This document shows positions 1-9,112 of a stretch of DNA of 64,000 bases, piece after piece. Under the pieces are notes generated by a model, which saw only the letters and a program-made list of their open reading frames with translations, was not told the DNA's origin and did not search any database. Positions within the stretch are counted from its first letter, which is position 1, and each line of letters begins with the position of its first letter. This stretch comes from Exiguobacterium acetylicum (lineage in GTDB: Bacteria > Bacillota > Bacilli > Exiguobacteriales > Exiguobacteriaceae). The stretch covers positions 62,001-126,000 of the forward strand of contig NZ_CP081879.1 of assembly GCF_022170825.1 (NCBI RefSeq). The letters are read 5' to 3'. The translations under genes were made by a program, and so were the position numbers.

Positions 1-169
1 AGGAACGGGTACTGGGTCTATCTCTACATACAATTTTATCCTAATCAGACGAATAAGACGATTTTTTCTTGATTTACATGGGCAATATTAGAAACAATTG
101 GATGATTCTATTCTTATGATTCGAGAATTCGATGTATGAACCTTTTCAGTAAAGATTAGGATGAACGTC

Positions 170-211
170 AAAAAGCGATCCCGTGTCTTCTCGCAGGATC
201 GCTGATTTTTT
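170..211. terminator. Bidirectional hairpin terminator
   Basis: An 8-bp stem (AGCGATCC 174-181 with GGATCGCT 196-203) is followed by a T run on the + strand and preceded by an A run that gives a T run on the - strand. It lies 30 bases past the stop of the minus-strand gene at 234 and probably ends that operon. Bases 1-169 show no gene. Confidence 0.7.
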
Positions 212-233
212 AATCGTATAACATGTCTTAATT

Positions 234-752
234 TTATTTTAGATTGATACGACCATCTGGACCGTCGACCCGGACACAACATGACAGTACATGCTTATTG
301 ACCGCCATCTTCCAAGCCCCCATCCGAGAGTGCCAACTCTTCAGTTCCAAGAAGGTGGTCCAATCCATTTCGTATACTCCGGCCAACGTATAATCCTTGT
401 TCAGACTCACGAGTATCAGATGGTCGAAGAGCTGTTCCTCTTCCTTTTCCTCCCCAGGTGCATTGAGTCCATAGAACACACCGGTCGACGTACTCGTGAC
501 CGTCTTCACGCTATATCTCCGACCATCCTGGCTCGTCGCATCGAAGTGCTTCATGCTGATACGAGAGATTTCGAGGTCCGGGAACGATGGATTGTCACGA
601 TACGTCTCTACTGCATAATATTCTCCGACCTCACCTACGATGTTCCGCGTGCGGACGATCCCCCTCGTCTTCATCTCTTCATACCATGCACCGTACAATC
701 TTACCAAATCGCCATCTTCCATCCTTTTCAGACAATCAACCATGTCCTTCAT
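234..752 (-). CDS. PD-(D/E)XK-like hypothetical protein (DUF6998-like)
   Basis: This 172-residue protein has a helical N-terminus with GEVGEYYAVE (about residues 40-49). A central segment, FDATSQDGRRYSVKT, is followed by strands ending in FDHLILVSL and YTLAGVYEMDW. That order (helix with Glu, then D...(x)xK, then hydrophobic strand) resembles the DUF6998 group of restriction-endonuclease-like folds, with a non-canonical SVK in place of ExK. Family membership is recalled, not searched. AAAGGA lies 9 bases before the ATG. It is the last gene of a three-gene minus-strand operon that starts with a COG4127-like protein, which makes a nucleic-acid or restriction role plausible. Confidence 0.65.
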   Translation of the reverse strand: MKDMVDCLKRMEDGDLVRLYGAWYEEMKTRGIVRTRNIVGEVGEYYAVETYRDNPSFPDLEISRISMKHFDATSQDGRRYSVKTVTSTSTGVFYGLNAPGEEKEEEQLFDHLILVSLNKDYTLAGVYEMDWTTFLELKSWHSRMGAWKMAVNKHVLSCCVRVDGPDGRINLK

Positions 753-806
753 GAAGTCCAGTCCTTTCCATTTCGGTTATCTACTTCGAATATATGCTCG
801 ATATCG

Positions 807-1160
807 TCAATCAATTCCATGCTCCATCTTGAAGTAGGTCTTTCCTCTAGCATGTGGATATTTCCCGAAGTACCATTCCTCTGGACGGTCCATCATGACC
901 TTATATAGTATCTGCCCGTAAAACTTCGCGGCCTCAACGTTGTTCTTACGGCAGGCGATCCAAATCGGTTCATACAATGTCCCTCTCCAATCGCTACCCG
1001 GGATCCAACTCGAGGTGTGGACGTCACCACGGTCGATGACCCGGTTCAGCTCCTCGATGATGACTTGATAATCCTGCTGGTCGATGCTCTCCATCCGCTT
1101 CTTGAACTGTGTTTCGTAGGCCACGTGCGTTATCAATTCTCCGTCGATTGTCTTTAGCAT
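807..1160 (-). CDS. Hypothetical protein, 117 aa
   Basis: I do not recognise this protein. It is soluble, with a helical N-terminal half and an aromatic-rich second half (SDWRGTLYEPIWIAC, then EEWYFGKYPHARGKTYFKM). The start has GGAGG seven bases upstream. It lies 52 bases after the COG4127-like gene and 54 bases before the PD-(D/E)XK-like gene, all on the same strand, so the three are probably co-transcribed. Confidence 0.6.
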   Translation of the reverse strand: MLKTIDGELITHVAYETQFKKRMESIDQQDYQVIIEELNRVIDRGDVHTSSWIPGSDWRGTLYEPIWIACRKNNVEAAKFYGQILYKVMMDRPEEWYFGKYPHARGKTYFKMEHGID

Positions 1161-1212
1161 GTTCGCTCCTCCGCTTCCTGATTCATTAGAGTCGTGTCAC
1201 CGATTGCTTCAT

Positions 1213-1863
1213 TCAGTCCTTCGAGAGCCGCAGCACCTCGACCGCGGCCTTCATGCGTAAATCGAGGTCATCGGAATTCAACGCTTCAATCAGAACGTTT
1301 TTCGCGGCACTTACTACATCCTCGTCGAACAGCCCCTTGGACTTGTATGTCTCGATGCTTCCTTCGATGACGGTGAAAGGGTTGTTCCCATCCTCCTCGA
1401 TCAACTCCAGCAGCCCGGTATCATCCAACGTTCCGGAGAACTTCGTCATCGTCCCACGATTCTTGACGAAGTCTACGATCTTCTGCTGCATGCTAGCCTT
1501 CGCGACCGTCGCTTTCCATTCGACGCGACGACGATGACACATTCCAACCTTCTGGTCGTCATACTCTTCAAGATACTGATAAGGTCCGGCAATCCCGACA
1601 TGAACGATGGAGCCATCCGGGACGAGGATGATGTCGCCCGGCTTCACGACGTTGACGAACATGTTGACCACCCCCGTATAGGCCCCGAGTCTCTGTCCTT
1701 CGTACCGGTATTCCCGTTCGAGTTCCCGTCGTATGTCCTTCTTGTCAGCATTCTCGAGATTCCCGATTCCCGGCCATCCGATACAAACGAATCCTTCGTC
1801 GAGGAATTGCTTACCTCGATCAAATCCATGCGGCTTGTCCTTGAGCTGAAACACCTGTCTCAT
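1213..1863 (-). CDS. COG4127/EVE-like restriction-associated protein
   Basis: The 216-residue protein opens with MRQVFQLKDKPHGFDR and continues with GFVCIGWPGIGNLE, a VVNMFVNVVKPGDIILVPDG segment and CHRRRVEW. These are hallmarks of the COG4127 group (PUA/EVE-like fold, seen as the N-terminal part of Mrr-like restriction proteins). No nuclease domain follows; the C-terminus is a helical tail, so it would act as a binding or sensor component. An ATG 36 bases further upstream is open, but AAGGAG eight bases before 1863 favours the shorter form. It is the first gene of the three-gene operon. Confidence 0.65.
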   Translation of the reverse strand: MRQVFQLKDKPHGFDRGKQFLDEGFVCIGWPGIGNLENADKKDIRRELEREYRYEGQRLGAYTGVVNMFVNVVKPGDIILVPDGSIVHVGIAGPYQYLEEYDDQKVGMCHRRRVEWKATVAKASMQQKIVDFVKNRGTMTKFSGTLDDTGLLELIEEDGNNPFTVIEGSIETYKSKGLFDEDVVSAAKNVLIEALNSDDLDLRMKAAVEVLRLSKD

Positions 1864-1940
1864 CGATTCCACTCCTTCTCCTCCAGATAGGATTTCCACT
1901 TCATGAACATAGTATAACGGAATGAAAACGAAATTACAAC

Positions 1941-1978
1941 ACCCTAAAACCCTAAGGGTTAAATTAGGGTTTTAGGGT
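1941..1978. repeat. Inverted repeat of telomere-like CCCTAAA units
   Basis: ACCCTAAAACCCTAA (1941-1955) is a perfect inverted repeat of TTAGGGTTTTAGGGT (1964-1978) around an 8-base loop. It lies between the divergent starts of the COG4127-like gene (1863, -) and the HNR protein (2137, +). It could be an operator for either gene. The rest of 1864-2136 shows nothing I can name. Confidence 0.8.
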
Positions 1979-2136
1979 TTCTAAGAAGGTTCGCTTTTCA
2001 ATTTTTCGACAGTACGGGTCCTGAATGATTTATAGTATTGAGGTAGATCATCAGAAAAGGACCGAATCAATCATCCGGCCCTACTTCATATACATCATAA
2101 CGTGGCGTATCATCCGTCACGGAGGAGTCGATTCAA

Positions 2137-2751
2137 ATGGAAGTCAAATATTCACAAAAGGAACTCATCGAGCTGGTCCGTCATCTTCAACAGGATAGGA
2201 AAAGGACCATCAACGCCGCGATGTATGACAAGTTGGCTCGTCGCGATTCATATCCGCCACTTAAGGATGTCATCGACGTCTTCGGTTCGTGGACGCAACT
2301 CCTTGTCCATGCAGGAATCATCTCTCTCGATGAGCTTGATTCACATGCCATATGGCGCCTCGATCATCTTCGGATGCCGAGGGAGAAATGGACGATACAG
2401 GAGAGTCTCACCATCTGCCGTCATCTCCATGGGAAGTATCTCTCGACTTCCGACTATAACCGGATACGTAAGGAACATCCCGAGATGCCGAGCCGAGCGA
2501 CCATCGTGAACAAGCATGGCAGTTGGGCGGAAGCCTTGAGGCACCATGGCTTGACCCCACATAGCCGTTTCACGGATGACGAATGCCTTGATTTCTTGAG
2601 GACTGCCCTCTCTGCGCGCGAAGGTGCGCTGAACTCCGTCGAATACGACCGCTGGGCGATTGAGAATGGCGCACCGCGGCTCCTCGCATTGACGAAGCGG
2701 TTCGGCTCATGGCCGGGCGCGTTGGCGAAGGCACGGGCAACCTCTGATTAA
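2137..2751 (+). CDS. Homing-endonuclease-associated repeat (HNR) protein
   Basis: Three tandem units each end in a conserved (F/H)GSW..(L/A)L...G pattern: VFGSWTQLLVHAG, KHGSWAEALRHHG and RFGSWPGALAKA, at about residues 48-60, 125-137 and 190-202. This is the HNR DNA-binding repeat found beside homing endonucleases and in phage and plasmid proteins. Each unit also carries a YD.(L/W)A-type helix. No nuclease motif is present, so it is probably a stand-alone DNA-binding protein. GGAGGAG precedes the ATG. It is convergent with the 1218-residue gene, with only 8 bases between the stops. Confidence 0.75.
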   Translation: MEVKYSQKELIELVRHLQQDRKRTINAAMYDKLARRDSYPPLKDVIDVFGSWTQLLVHAGIISLDELDSHAIWRLDHLRMPREKWTIQESLTICRHLHGKYLSTSDYNRIRKEHPEMPSRATIVNKHGSWAEALRHHGLTPHSRFTDDECLDFLRTALSAREGALNSVEYDRWAIENGAPRLLALTKRFGSWPGALAKARATSD

Positions 2752-2759
2752 GAAAGGCT

Positions 2760-5700
2760 TTATTTTATCTCTACGCCTGCGTATAACTGTTCGAAGAAGT
2801 CTCTCTTGTCGAAATGGATTCGTCTTGTCTCCGGGACGTAGTGAGCACCAGTCATCCGTATCTTCTCGAGGGTCTTATTCGGATCGAGCGAGATTCCGAA
2901 CTCCTGTGTGACGAACGATAGGAGTTCGTCCACGGACATGCCGTCAATGATACAGTCTCGGACGAAGTCGGTGAGATTCCTGACATGTTCACCTCGATAG
3001 AAGATGTCGCCCGTCGCCGATGGGATATAACGTATCCCTTCATGTGCTCGACAAAGTCGTTCGTAGAAGATGTCATCGAAGCCCAGTTCAAGGATTTTAT
3101 GCGGGACTCGTTCGTGGATGTTCTTGACGGTGAAGTATCTCTCGTCGGAAAAACTTCTAGAGACGATCTTCTGGAAATCGATGAGACCTGATTTTGCGAT
3201 GCCTATCTTCTCGAGTACGGAGATGTTCATGTAGTGATTTCTCCCTATCTGTAGGAGGTCGAGTCCTGACTGGAGTTCCGATATTGTCTTCCGGAACGAC
3301 CGTGTCTTCAGTAACGGAGATTCATCCAGCACAAAGTACTGATTTCCCATGAGAAGATTTCGGTAATAGCATTCACCACTCCCTATCTCTTCTCGGACGA
3401 TAAATCCGCCACTCAACACATAACCAACGCTTTTCAACATTTTTTTGTTCAGATATAGATTTCCTGAAGATTTGAGGACGGGAAATCCATCAATCAAATC
3501 CTGAGCGATATAGATGTCGTCGACGAGGATTCTTTTAAGGAAATTCTTATGAATCGTCGCTGGTATAGCAGACACATGGATTAGTTTTCGTTCAGGCGTG
3601 ACGTATTCCGGCAAATCAGTAAGCACGCGAGTCCGCGTGGATGGTCCATGTAACCCAAAATTCTGCTCTAGATGATTGATGAAGGCGTCCAGAGTGATGG
3701 GGGATAGCTTCTTGATCAATCCGGTGAACCATTTGATTTTATCCTCGACGCCTATCGCGAACTCTGGGATGCGTCTGATTTTAATGAAATCAAGGTCTAG
3801 CATACGTTTCAATACGTTATGCAGTTCGTGATGGTCCTTTATGTCTAACGACCTGAAATAGGATTCATTCGTTTCATAGACGAAGCTCGTACTGTAGATT
3901 CCTTCAGGCAGCATGAAGAGCTTTTCAAGATTTACTTTCTCCTCGACGATTCGATCGACCTCGAAATATCGGACCTTTTGGTCATAAGAGTGAATGCAAT
4001 ACGACGATTCTGCGATGGTACTTTCGAAATTATGTAAGGAGATTCCATACTCTTCGATGACACTTTTTTTACCATGAAGTTCTTCTTCGAGGAATTCTGA
4101 ATATCGTACATGATGGTTCTTGGTGGAATCAGAATCTCGTCCATGCATGAAAAAATACTTCTTCATGAGATTCCGCTTGGTCATCTTCACTACGTCACCG
4201 TTCTCATCTTCGAAGAGCGACTCGGCATGGAGAAATCTGATGCGTTGATCCGGAAGTAGTTGATTCAGACAGTCCAACTTACTCTTCTTGACGCCATCCC
4301 TGATTCGTTCTTTATTACATTTAAGTTTTAGCAGATAAAACGTCTCTTTCTTCTCTAGGAGTACCTCCGTAAAGAATTCGTGGTCGATAGCATATTCTCG
4401 GAATATATCGATGGTCCGACGTGCTTCCTTGATGTGCGTGACCGGAACCACCTCTAAGACCTTCCCCAACACTTGGCTAATCCTCTGATGGGATACCCCT
4501 TGTACTTTCGCGATGTCGGCAGTGCTCATCCCACTCAGACGTTTCTTCAGGAAGAGTTTTCCCTGTCCATCCTCCAAAGTTTCCAGGAACTCGTCGAGAG
4601 ACCTGAATTTTTTCTTCACATCAAGGTTCGAAATGCTTACGAACTTCAATTTTTCAAGGCGACGTAAACCTTCTGACGTTTCTCTTTCAATCAATCCTGA
4701 TACCATGGACCAGGAACGGAACGAAGATACATCCTCTACCCGGTCGTATACAGAAATCAATCGACGGACGATTTTTTTTAGATTTGGTCCATCACTGGTC
4801 TTTTTCACACGTCCTACTAAAGGAATCTTGCCATTTTCTGCATCGATCTCGTGAACACGATTCGATGTACTATTGTGTTCTGACGATACCCTCACTGCAC
4901 TGCCACGCATTCTTCCCTTACGTCCTACATATGATTCATAGGCGGACATGACTCTCTCATATACCGACGACCGCTCTACCCCTCCAGTCAGTTTCTTGAA
5001 TGTCTCATAAGCCATTCCGTCGAGGTCCGTGAAGCGTATCCGTGACGGGATCAGGATATTTTTAACGATATACTCACTCATCCCTTCTTCTGCAAGGACG
5101 AGGTGGTATAGCGATGTCATGCCATTCAAAGAATCAATCTCTTGTGGATTCAAATCAGCCAGGAGAGTCTTAATCGACTTTCTGATGGTTTGATTCGGCC
5201 AAATTTCTCCTTGTACCTTCCTACGTTTGATGATTTCGAGCGTGACGCCCGACTCCATCATCTTCGCTAGCTGACGGAAGCTGACGTCACGCCCCTTCTC
5301 GATTGCTAAATCGGCAAGGCATAATACTCTCTCGTCCATCCACACATCTGTATGATGTGAGGAATCCTTAATATTTTTTCCAGACGAGTATCCAACACCT
5401 TCATCGATGTCCAACCTTCCTTGGTGCCTGATATAAGAGTCGTAGGCGGACATGAGCTTCTTGTAGATGGATAACCTCTCCGCTCTTCCCGTCCGTCTTT
5501 GGAAGTCTTCATAGGTCATTCCTTCTAAATCCGTAAAGCGTATCCGTGACGGAATCAAGATTGTATTCACGATATATTCGCTCACACCTCCCTTGACCAG
5601 TACTAGATGATATAGCGATGTCATATCGTCCAAAGAAGCAACCTCTTCCTGGCTCATGTCAGCGAGAAGTGCCTTCACGGATTTTTTGATGGTCGAGTTC

Positions 5701-6416
5701 GGCCATATTTCTTTCCGGGTCGTTTTTCGGTTTATCTCCTCGAAAAGGACCCCTGATTCCATCATCCTCGACATCGAGCGGAAACTGACATCATGTCCTT
5801 TCTCGATCGCTACGTCAACAAGACATAACAATCTTCCATCCAATCGCTTTATTGATAGTGTCTCTCGGTCCCTATCCTCGGAACTACTTATAGATTTAAT
5901 AAAACGTTCATCCAGTGACGATTTTCTATTCACATTAATACGAAGTCTTCCGTTTTGTTCGATGTACGACAGATAGGCAGACATGACCTTCTTGTATACC
6001 GAAAGTCTCTCGACCCCTCCGGTCCGGCTCTTGAAGTACTCATAGGTCATTCCCTCAAGATCCTCGAGTCGTATTCGAGACGGAATCAAGATTGTATTCA
6101 CGATATATTCGCTCACACCTCCCTTGACCAGTACTAGATGATACAACGATGTCATGTGAGCCAGCGAGTCCACCTCTTGTTGGGTCATATTGTTCAGTAG
6201 AAATTTCACCTTTTCTTTCGTTGCAAGGTTTGGCCATATTTCTTCAGGGCTCTTTCTACGGTTGATGGCCTCGAGCGTGACGCCCGACTCCATCATCTTC
6301 GACATCGAACGGAAATTAAGGTTCTGGCCTTTCTCTACTGAAAGGTCTACCAGGCAGAGGAGTCTTCCATCCGACATCCGTTTTTTTTCTATTCGTGACA
6401 ATTCTTGATCTTTCAT
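2760..6416 (-). CDS. Giant paralogue 1: triple N-terminal repeat, sigma-4-like HTH, shared C-terminal module
   Basis: The 1218-residue protein carries three tandem copies of a ~140-residue unit (about 15-155, 192-334, 360-500), each with MTSLYHLVL, a GG(V/M)SEYIV-like helix, LIPSRIR, an L(E/D)GM segment and (K/R)xMSAY. A winged-helix-like stretch follows (about 545-600), then a sigma-70 region-4.2-like helix-turn-helix at about 621-660 (LSGMSTADIAKVQGVSHQRI). The remaining ~560 residues end in a module shared with four other proteins here (GFDDIFYERL, then ...FFEQLY). There is no sigma region 2, nuclease or ATPase motif. It is likely a large DNA-binding protein of unknown role. AAGGA lies 10 bases before the start, and it follows paralogue 2 by 54 bases. 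Confidence 0.85.
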   Translation of the reverse strand: MKDQELSRIEKKRMSDGRLLCLVDLSVEKGQNLNFRSMSKMMESGVTLEAINRRKSPEEIWPNLATKEKVKFLLNNMTQQEVDSLAHMTSLYHLVLVKGGVSEYIVNTILIPSRIRLEDLEGMTYEYFKSRTGGVERLSVYKKVMSAYLSYIEQNGRLRINVNRKSSLDERFIKSISSSEDRDRETLSIKRLDGRLLCLVDVAIEKGHDVSFRSMSRMMESGVLFEEINRKTTRKEIWPNSTIKKSVKALLADMSQEEVASLDDMTSLYHLVLVKGGVSEYIVNTILIPSRIRFTDLEGMTYEDFQRRTGRAERLSIYKKLMSAYDSYIRHQGRLDIDEGVGYSSGKNIKDSSHHTDVWMDERVLCLADLAIEKGRDVSFRQLAKMMESGVTLEIIKRRKVQGEIWPNQTIRKSIKTLLADLNPQEIDSLNGMTSLYHLVLAEEGMSEYIVKNILIPSRIRFTDLDGMAYETFKKLTGGVERSSVYERVMSAYESYVGRKGRMRGSAVRVSSEHNSTSNRVHEIDAENGKIPLVGRVKKTSDGPNLKKIVRRLISVYDRVEDVSSFRSWSMVSGLIERETSEGLRRLEKLKFVSISNLDVKKKFRSLDEFLETLEDGQGKLFLKKRLSGMSTADIAKVQGVSHQRISQVLGKVLEVVPVTHIKEARRTIDIFREYAIDHEFFTEVLLEKKETFYLLKLKCNKERIRDGVKKSKLDCLNQLLPDQRIRFLHAESLFEDENGDVVKMTKRNLMKKYFFMHGRDSDSTKNHHVRYSEFLEEELHGKKSVIEEYGISLHNFESTIAESSYCIHSYDQKVRYFEVDRIVEEKVNLEKLFMLPEGIYSTSFVYETNESYFRSLDIKDHHELHNVLKRMLDLDFIKIRRIPEFAIGVEDKIKWFTGLIKKLSPITLDAFINHLEQNFGLHGPSTRTRVLTDLPEYVTPERKLIHVSAIPATIHKNFLKRILVDDIYIAQDLIDGFPVLKSSGNLYLNKKMLKSVGYVLSGGFIVREEIGSGECYYRNLLMGNQYFVLDESPLLKTRSFRKTISELQSGLDLLQIGRNHYMNISVLEKIGIAKSGLIDFQKIVSRSFSDERYFTVKNIHERVPHKILELGFDDIFYERLCRAHEGIRYIPSATGDIFYRGEHVRNLTDFVRDCIIDGMSVDELLSFVTQEFGISLDPNKTLEKIRMTGAHYVPETRRIHFDKRDFFEQLYAGVEIK

Positions 6417-6470
6417 TTAATAATCATCCTTCTTAATCAATCTGAAACCATCGACAGGAACTACAGACGT

Positions 6471-8969
6471 TTAATCCTCTGGTCCATATACCATGTCCAA
6501 GAAACTTTGCCTATTCAAGAACACTCGCTCCAGCTCTTGAACATAGTACATATCAGAGCCTCTTATTTTTTCAATTAATTTTGACAATGCGATATCGATA
6601 CCGTACATTCTACGGATGTCTGATTGTAGGACGTCGATATCCATTCCGTCATGTACGACGCATTCGATGAAGTCCACCTGTCTCTTTTTTTCTTTCGAAC
6701 AATACATCACGATGGATGTCGCGAACTGAATGAAACGTATTCGTTTGTCGTACCGACAGATACTCTCATAGAAAATACCATCGAACCCGAGACCTAGGAT
6801 GGCATGATTCAATTCTTCTTGTATGTTCTTGACGGAGAAGAACCGACCGTCAGAAAAGTGTTCAAAAACTTTTTCCCGAAAATCCAACATCTCTTTTTTA
6901 CTGACACCCGCACGTTCAAGGACCGAAATGTTCATGTACGTCTCGTCGTCCACTCGGAACAAATCAAGATTCTGCTGAAGATTGACAAGAACCTTCCAGA
7001 ATGATTGTGTATTTTGTACTGCTGAAGAGTCATCGGTCTGGAAATAATCCTTCGTCAACAAAAAGTGACGGAAGTACCTTTCAGCATTCCCAAAACCTTT
7101 CCTTATCACGAATCCACCTCGTAAATCATAGCCGATCATGCCAAGATTTCGGTTATTCAGATATAGTTGACGGAAATTCTTTACGTCGGAATGTCGATTG
7201 ATCAACTCTGGCACCGTATAGATATCGTCGACCAGAACGGTCTTGATGAATGATTCTTCCTCCGTACTCAACTCGGTAATATCATGTACAAGTTCGTTAC
7301 GTGGAGTTAGATAGACTGACAACTCCATCTGTATCAAACTTCTCGACGAAGAGGCAAGAAGACCGAATCTTTCCTCTAACATCGATACGAATGCATCGAG
7401 AGGTATTGGACCCCATTCATCGATGAGACCTATTAACCAATCTAGTTTGCTCGTCACACCGACACTGAACTCTGGCATACGTCTAGTCTGAACCGTCTCT
7501 ATGTGGAGGTTGTCTTTTACGATGTTATGGAGTTCGAAGTAGTCTCGGATATCGAGAGCGAGGAAATAGTGAGCATGGCGCTCATAAATAATACGCATGT
7601 TATAGATACCGGGATCCAGTCGAAACAACTCTCGGAATGTGTTCTCCTCCTCGAGAATAGGCTTAACATCAAAATACCGGACCCTTCTTTTCGAGGATTG
7701 CAAACAACTTTCTATCCTGTCAGCAATTCCTTCAAATGCCCTTTCCGAAATCATGTAGTGTCTAATTACTTCCTCTTGGTTTCTAAGTTCTTCTTCTAAA
7801 AAGGATAGATATCGACGATGATGCTCAGTGACATGCTTAACTTCACGTCCTTCTAGAAAAAAATACTTCTCGACAAGACCCTTCTTCGAGAGAGGTGAGG
7901 CATTTCCCAAAACGTCTTCGTAAAGCCCTTCACTGACGAGCATCCGCTGTCTCTGCTCTGATTGTAAGAAAGAATAGATTTTTCTTTTGGACGAAGTACC
8001 TTTCGAACACTTTTCAGAAAGGAAATGATAGGTTTCTTTTCGTTCGCCTAACACAGTCTCGAAGAAGACAGGATCAAGTTCGTAACTCTCAAATAGATAT
8101 CTCATCCGTCTGGCTTCTATGATGTGTGTCAGAGGGATGCCAGAGACGACTTTTTCTAGAATTTGTCTGATTCTTTCACGTGTCACATTGTTGATGTCAC
8201 CTATTTCTTGGAGCGTCATCCCTTTCAGACGCTGTTCCATGATAGTTCTGCTTGTTTCTGGTATAGATGATAGGGCTTCTTCTAGGTGTCTGGTTCGCTT
8301 GCTCACTTGTTCTTCTCTAATATGGACTAGACCGTTTTGCGCTAGACGTTCTAATCCCGCAGAGACCTCGTGTTCTTGCAATCCCGTTTTTTCCACCCAG
8401 TCTCCTGGTATGGATTGGTCTGGCATTTCGTCGTATACGCTGGTCAAATCTTTTTCGATTTGATTCACTAATCGTTTCCCTAACTTTCTCGTCTGTATGA
8501 TGCCAGTATCGTAGGACTCATCCCTGACACCACCATCGTTCTCGAATGCCTTCATTAGTTTGATGAAGATGGCTTTACGCTCACCACCACCTGTCAGCCT
8601 TCTGAATGTTTCATAATCAATCGTCGTTAGATGTTCGTATCTTATTCCCGAGGGATGCAATAAATTTCTTACGATGTTCTCACTCACACCTCCATCTACC
8701 AAGACGAGTCTGTAGAGAGACTTCTTCTCTTCCATGATTGAGAGATCTTCTTCTTTGGCATCAAGAAATAGGCCGTGAAGTTTCTCCTTCACGTTCGCCC
8801 GTATCCCTCCTACCAGTTCCTCATCCCACTCTATGAAATCTTCTAGTGTATAGCCATCTTTCATCAACTTCGCTATCGATTGCAGGCTAAGCGTCGTGTC
8901 CTTCGAGTCCGCTAAATCAAGAACCCCTAACAAGCGAACATCCCTATCCTTCATCTCATCACGCCCCAT
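6471..8969 (-). CDS. Giant paralogue 2: sigma-4-like HTH protein
   Basis: This 832-residue protein has one copy of the N-terminal unit (about 10-143, with KKSLYRLVLVDGGVSENIV). A winged-helix-like segment follows (175-215), then the clearest region-4.2-like HTH of the family (about 243-281, TLQEIGDINNVTRERIRQI), close to the sigma-70 signature. The long C-terminal part matches paralogues 1 and 3, ending GFDGIFYESI ... FLDMVYG. The ATG at 8969 is preferred over one 24 bases upstream because AGGAGG sits seven bases before it. Without sigma regions 2 and 3 it cannot be a normal sigma factor; I infer specific DNA binding. Confidence 0.85.
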   Translation of the reverse strand: MGRDEMKDRDVRLLGVLDLADSKDTTLSLQSIAKLMKDGYTLEDFIEWDEELVGGIRANVKEKLHGLFLDAKEEDLSIMEEKKSLYRLVLVDGGVSENIVRNLLHPSGIRYEHLTTIDYETFRRLTGGGERKAIFIKLMKAFENDGGVRDESYDTGIIQTRKLGKRLVNQIEKDLTSVYDEMPDQSIPGDWVEKTGLQEHEVSAGLERLAQNGLVHIREEQVSKRTRHLEEALSSIPETSRTIMEQRLKGMTLQEIGDINNVTRERIRQILEKVVSGIPLTHIIEARRMRYLFESYELDPVFFETVLGERKETYHFLSEKCSKGTSSKRKIYSFLQSEQRQRMLVSEGLYEDVLGNASPLSKKGLVEKYFFLEGREVKHVTEHHRRYLSFLEEELRNQEEVIRHYMISERAFEGIADRIESCLQSSKRRVRYFDVKPILEEENTFRELFRLDPGIYNMRIIYERHAHYFLALDIRDYFELHNIVKDNLHIETVQTRRMPEFSVGVTSKLDWLIGLIDEWGPIPLDAFVSMLEERFGLLASSSRSLIQMELSVYLTPRNELVHDITELSTEEESFIKTVLVDDIYTVPELINRHSDVKNFRQLYLNNRNLGMIGYDLRGGFVIRKGFGNAERYFRHFLLTKDYFQTDDSSAVQNTQSFWKVLVNLQQNLDLFRVDDETYMNISVLERAGVSKKEMLDFREKVFEHFSDGRFFSVKNIQEELNHAILGLGFDGIFYESICRYDKRIRFIQFATSIVMYCSKEKKRQVDFIECVVHDGMDIDVLQSDIRRMYGIDIALSKLIEKIRGSDMYYVQELERVFLNRQSFLDMVYGPED

Positions 8970-9112
8970 CTCTTCCCCTCCTTCTTCAATCATTGCAACA
9001 TAATTATTTTTAGATGTTTTTCAAATCGAACATGCGGTTCTCGATATCATCATAAGTTCAATGGTGATATCGATTGGCATGCACATCGGGAGTAAATGAA
9101 AATCAATAGTCG

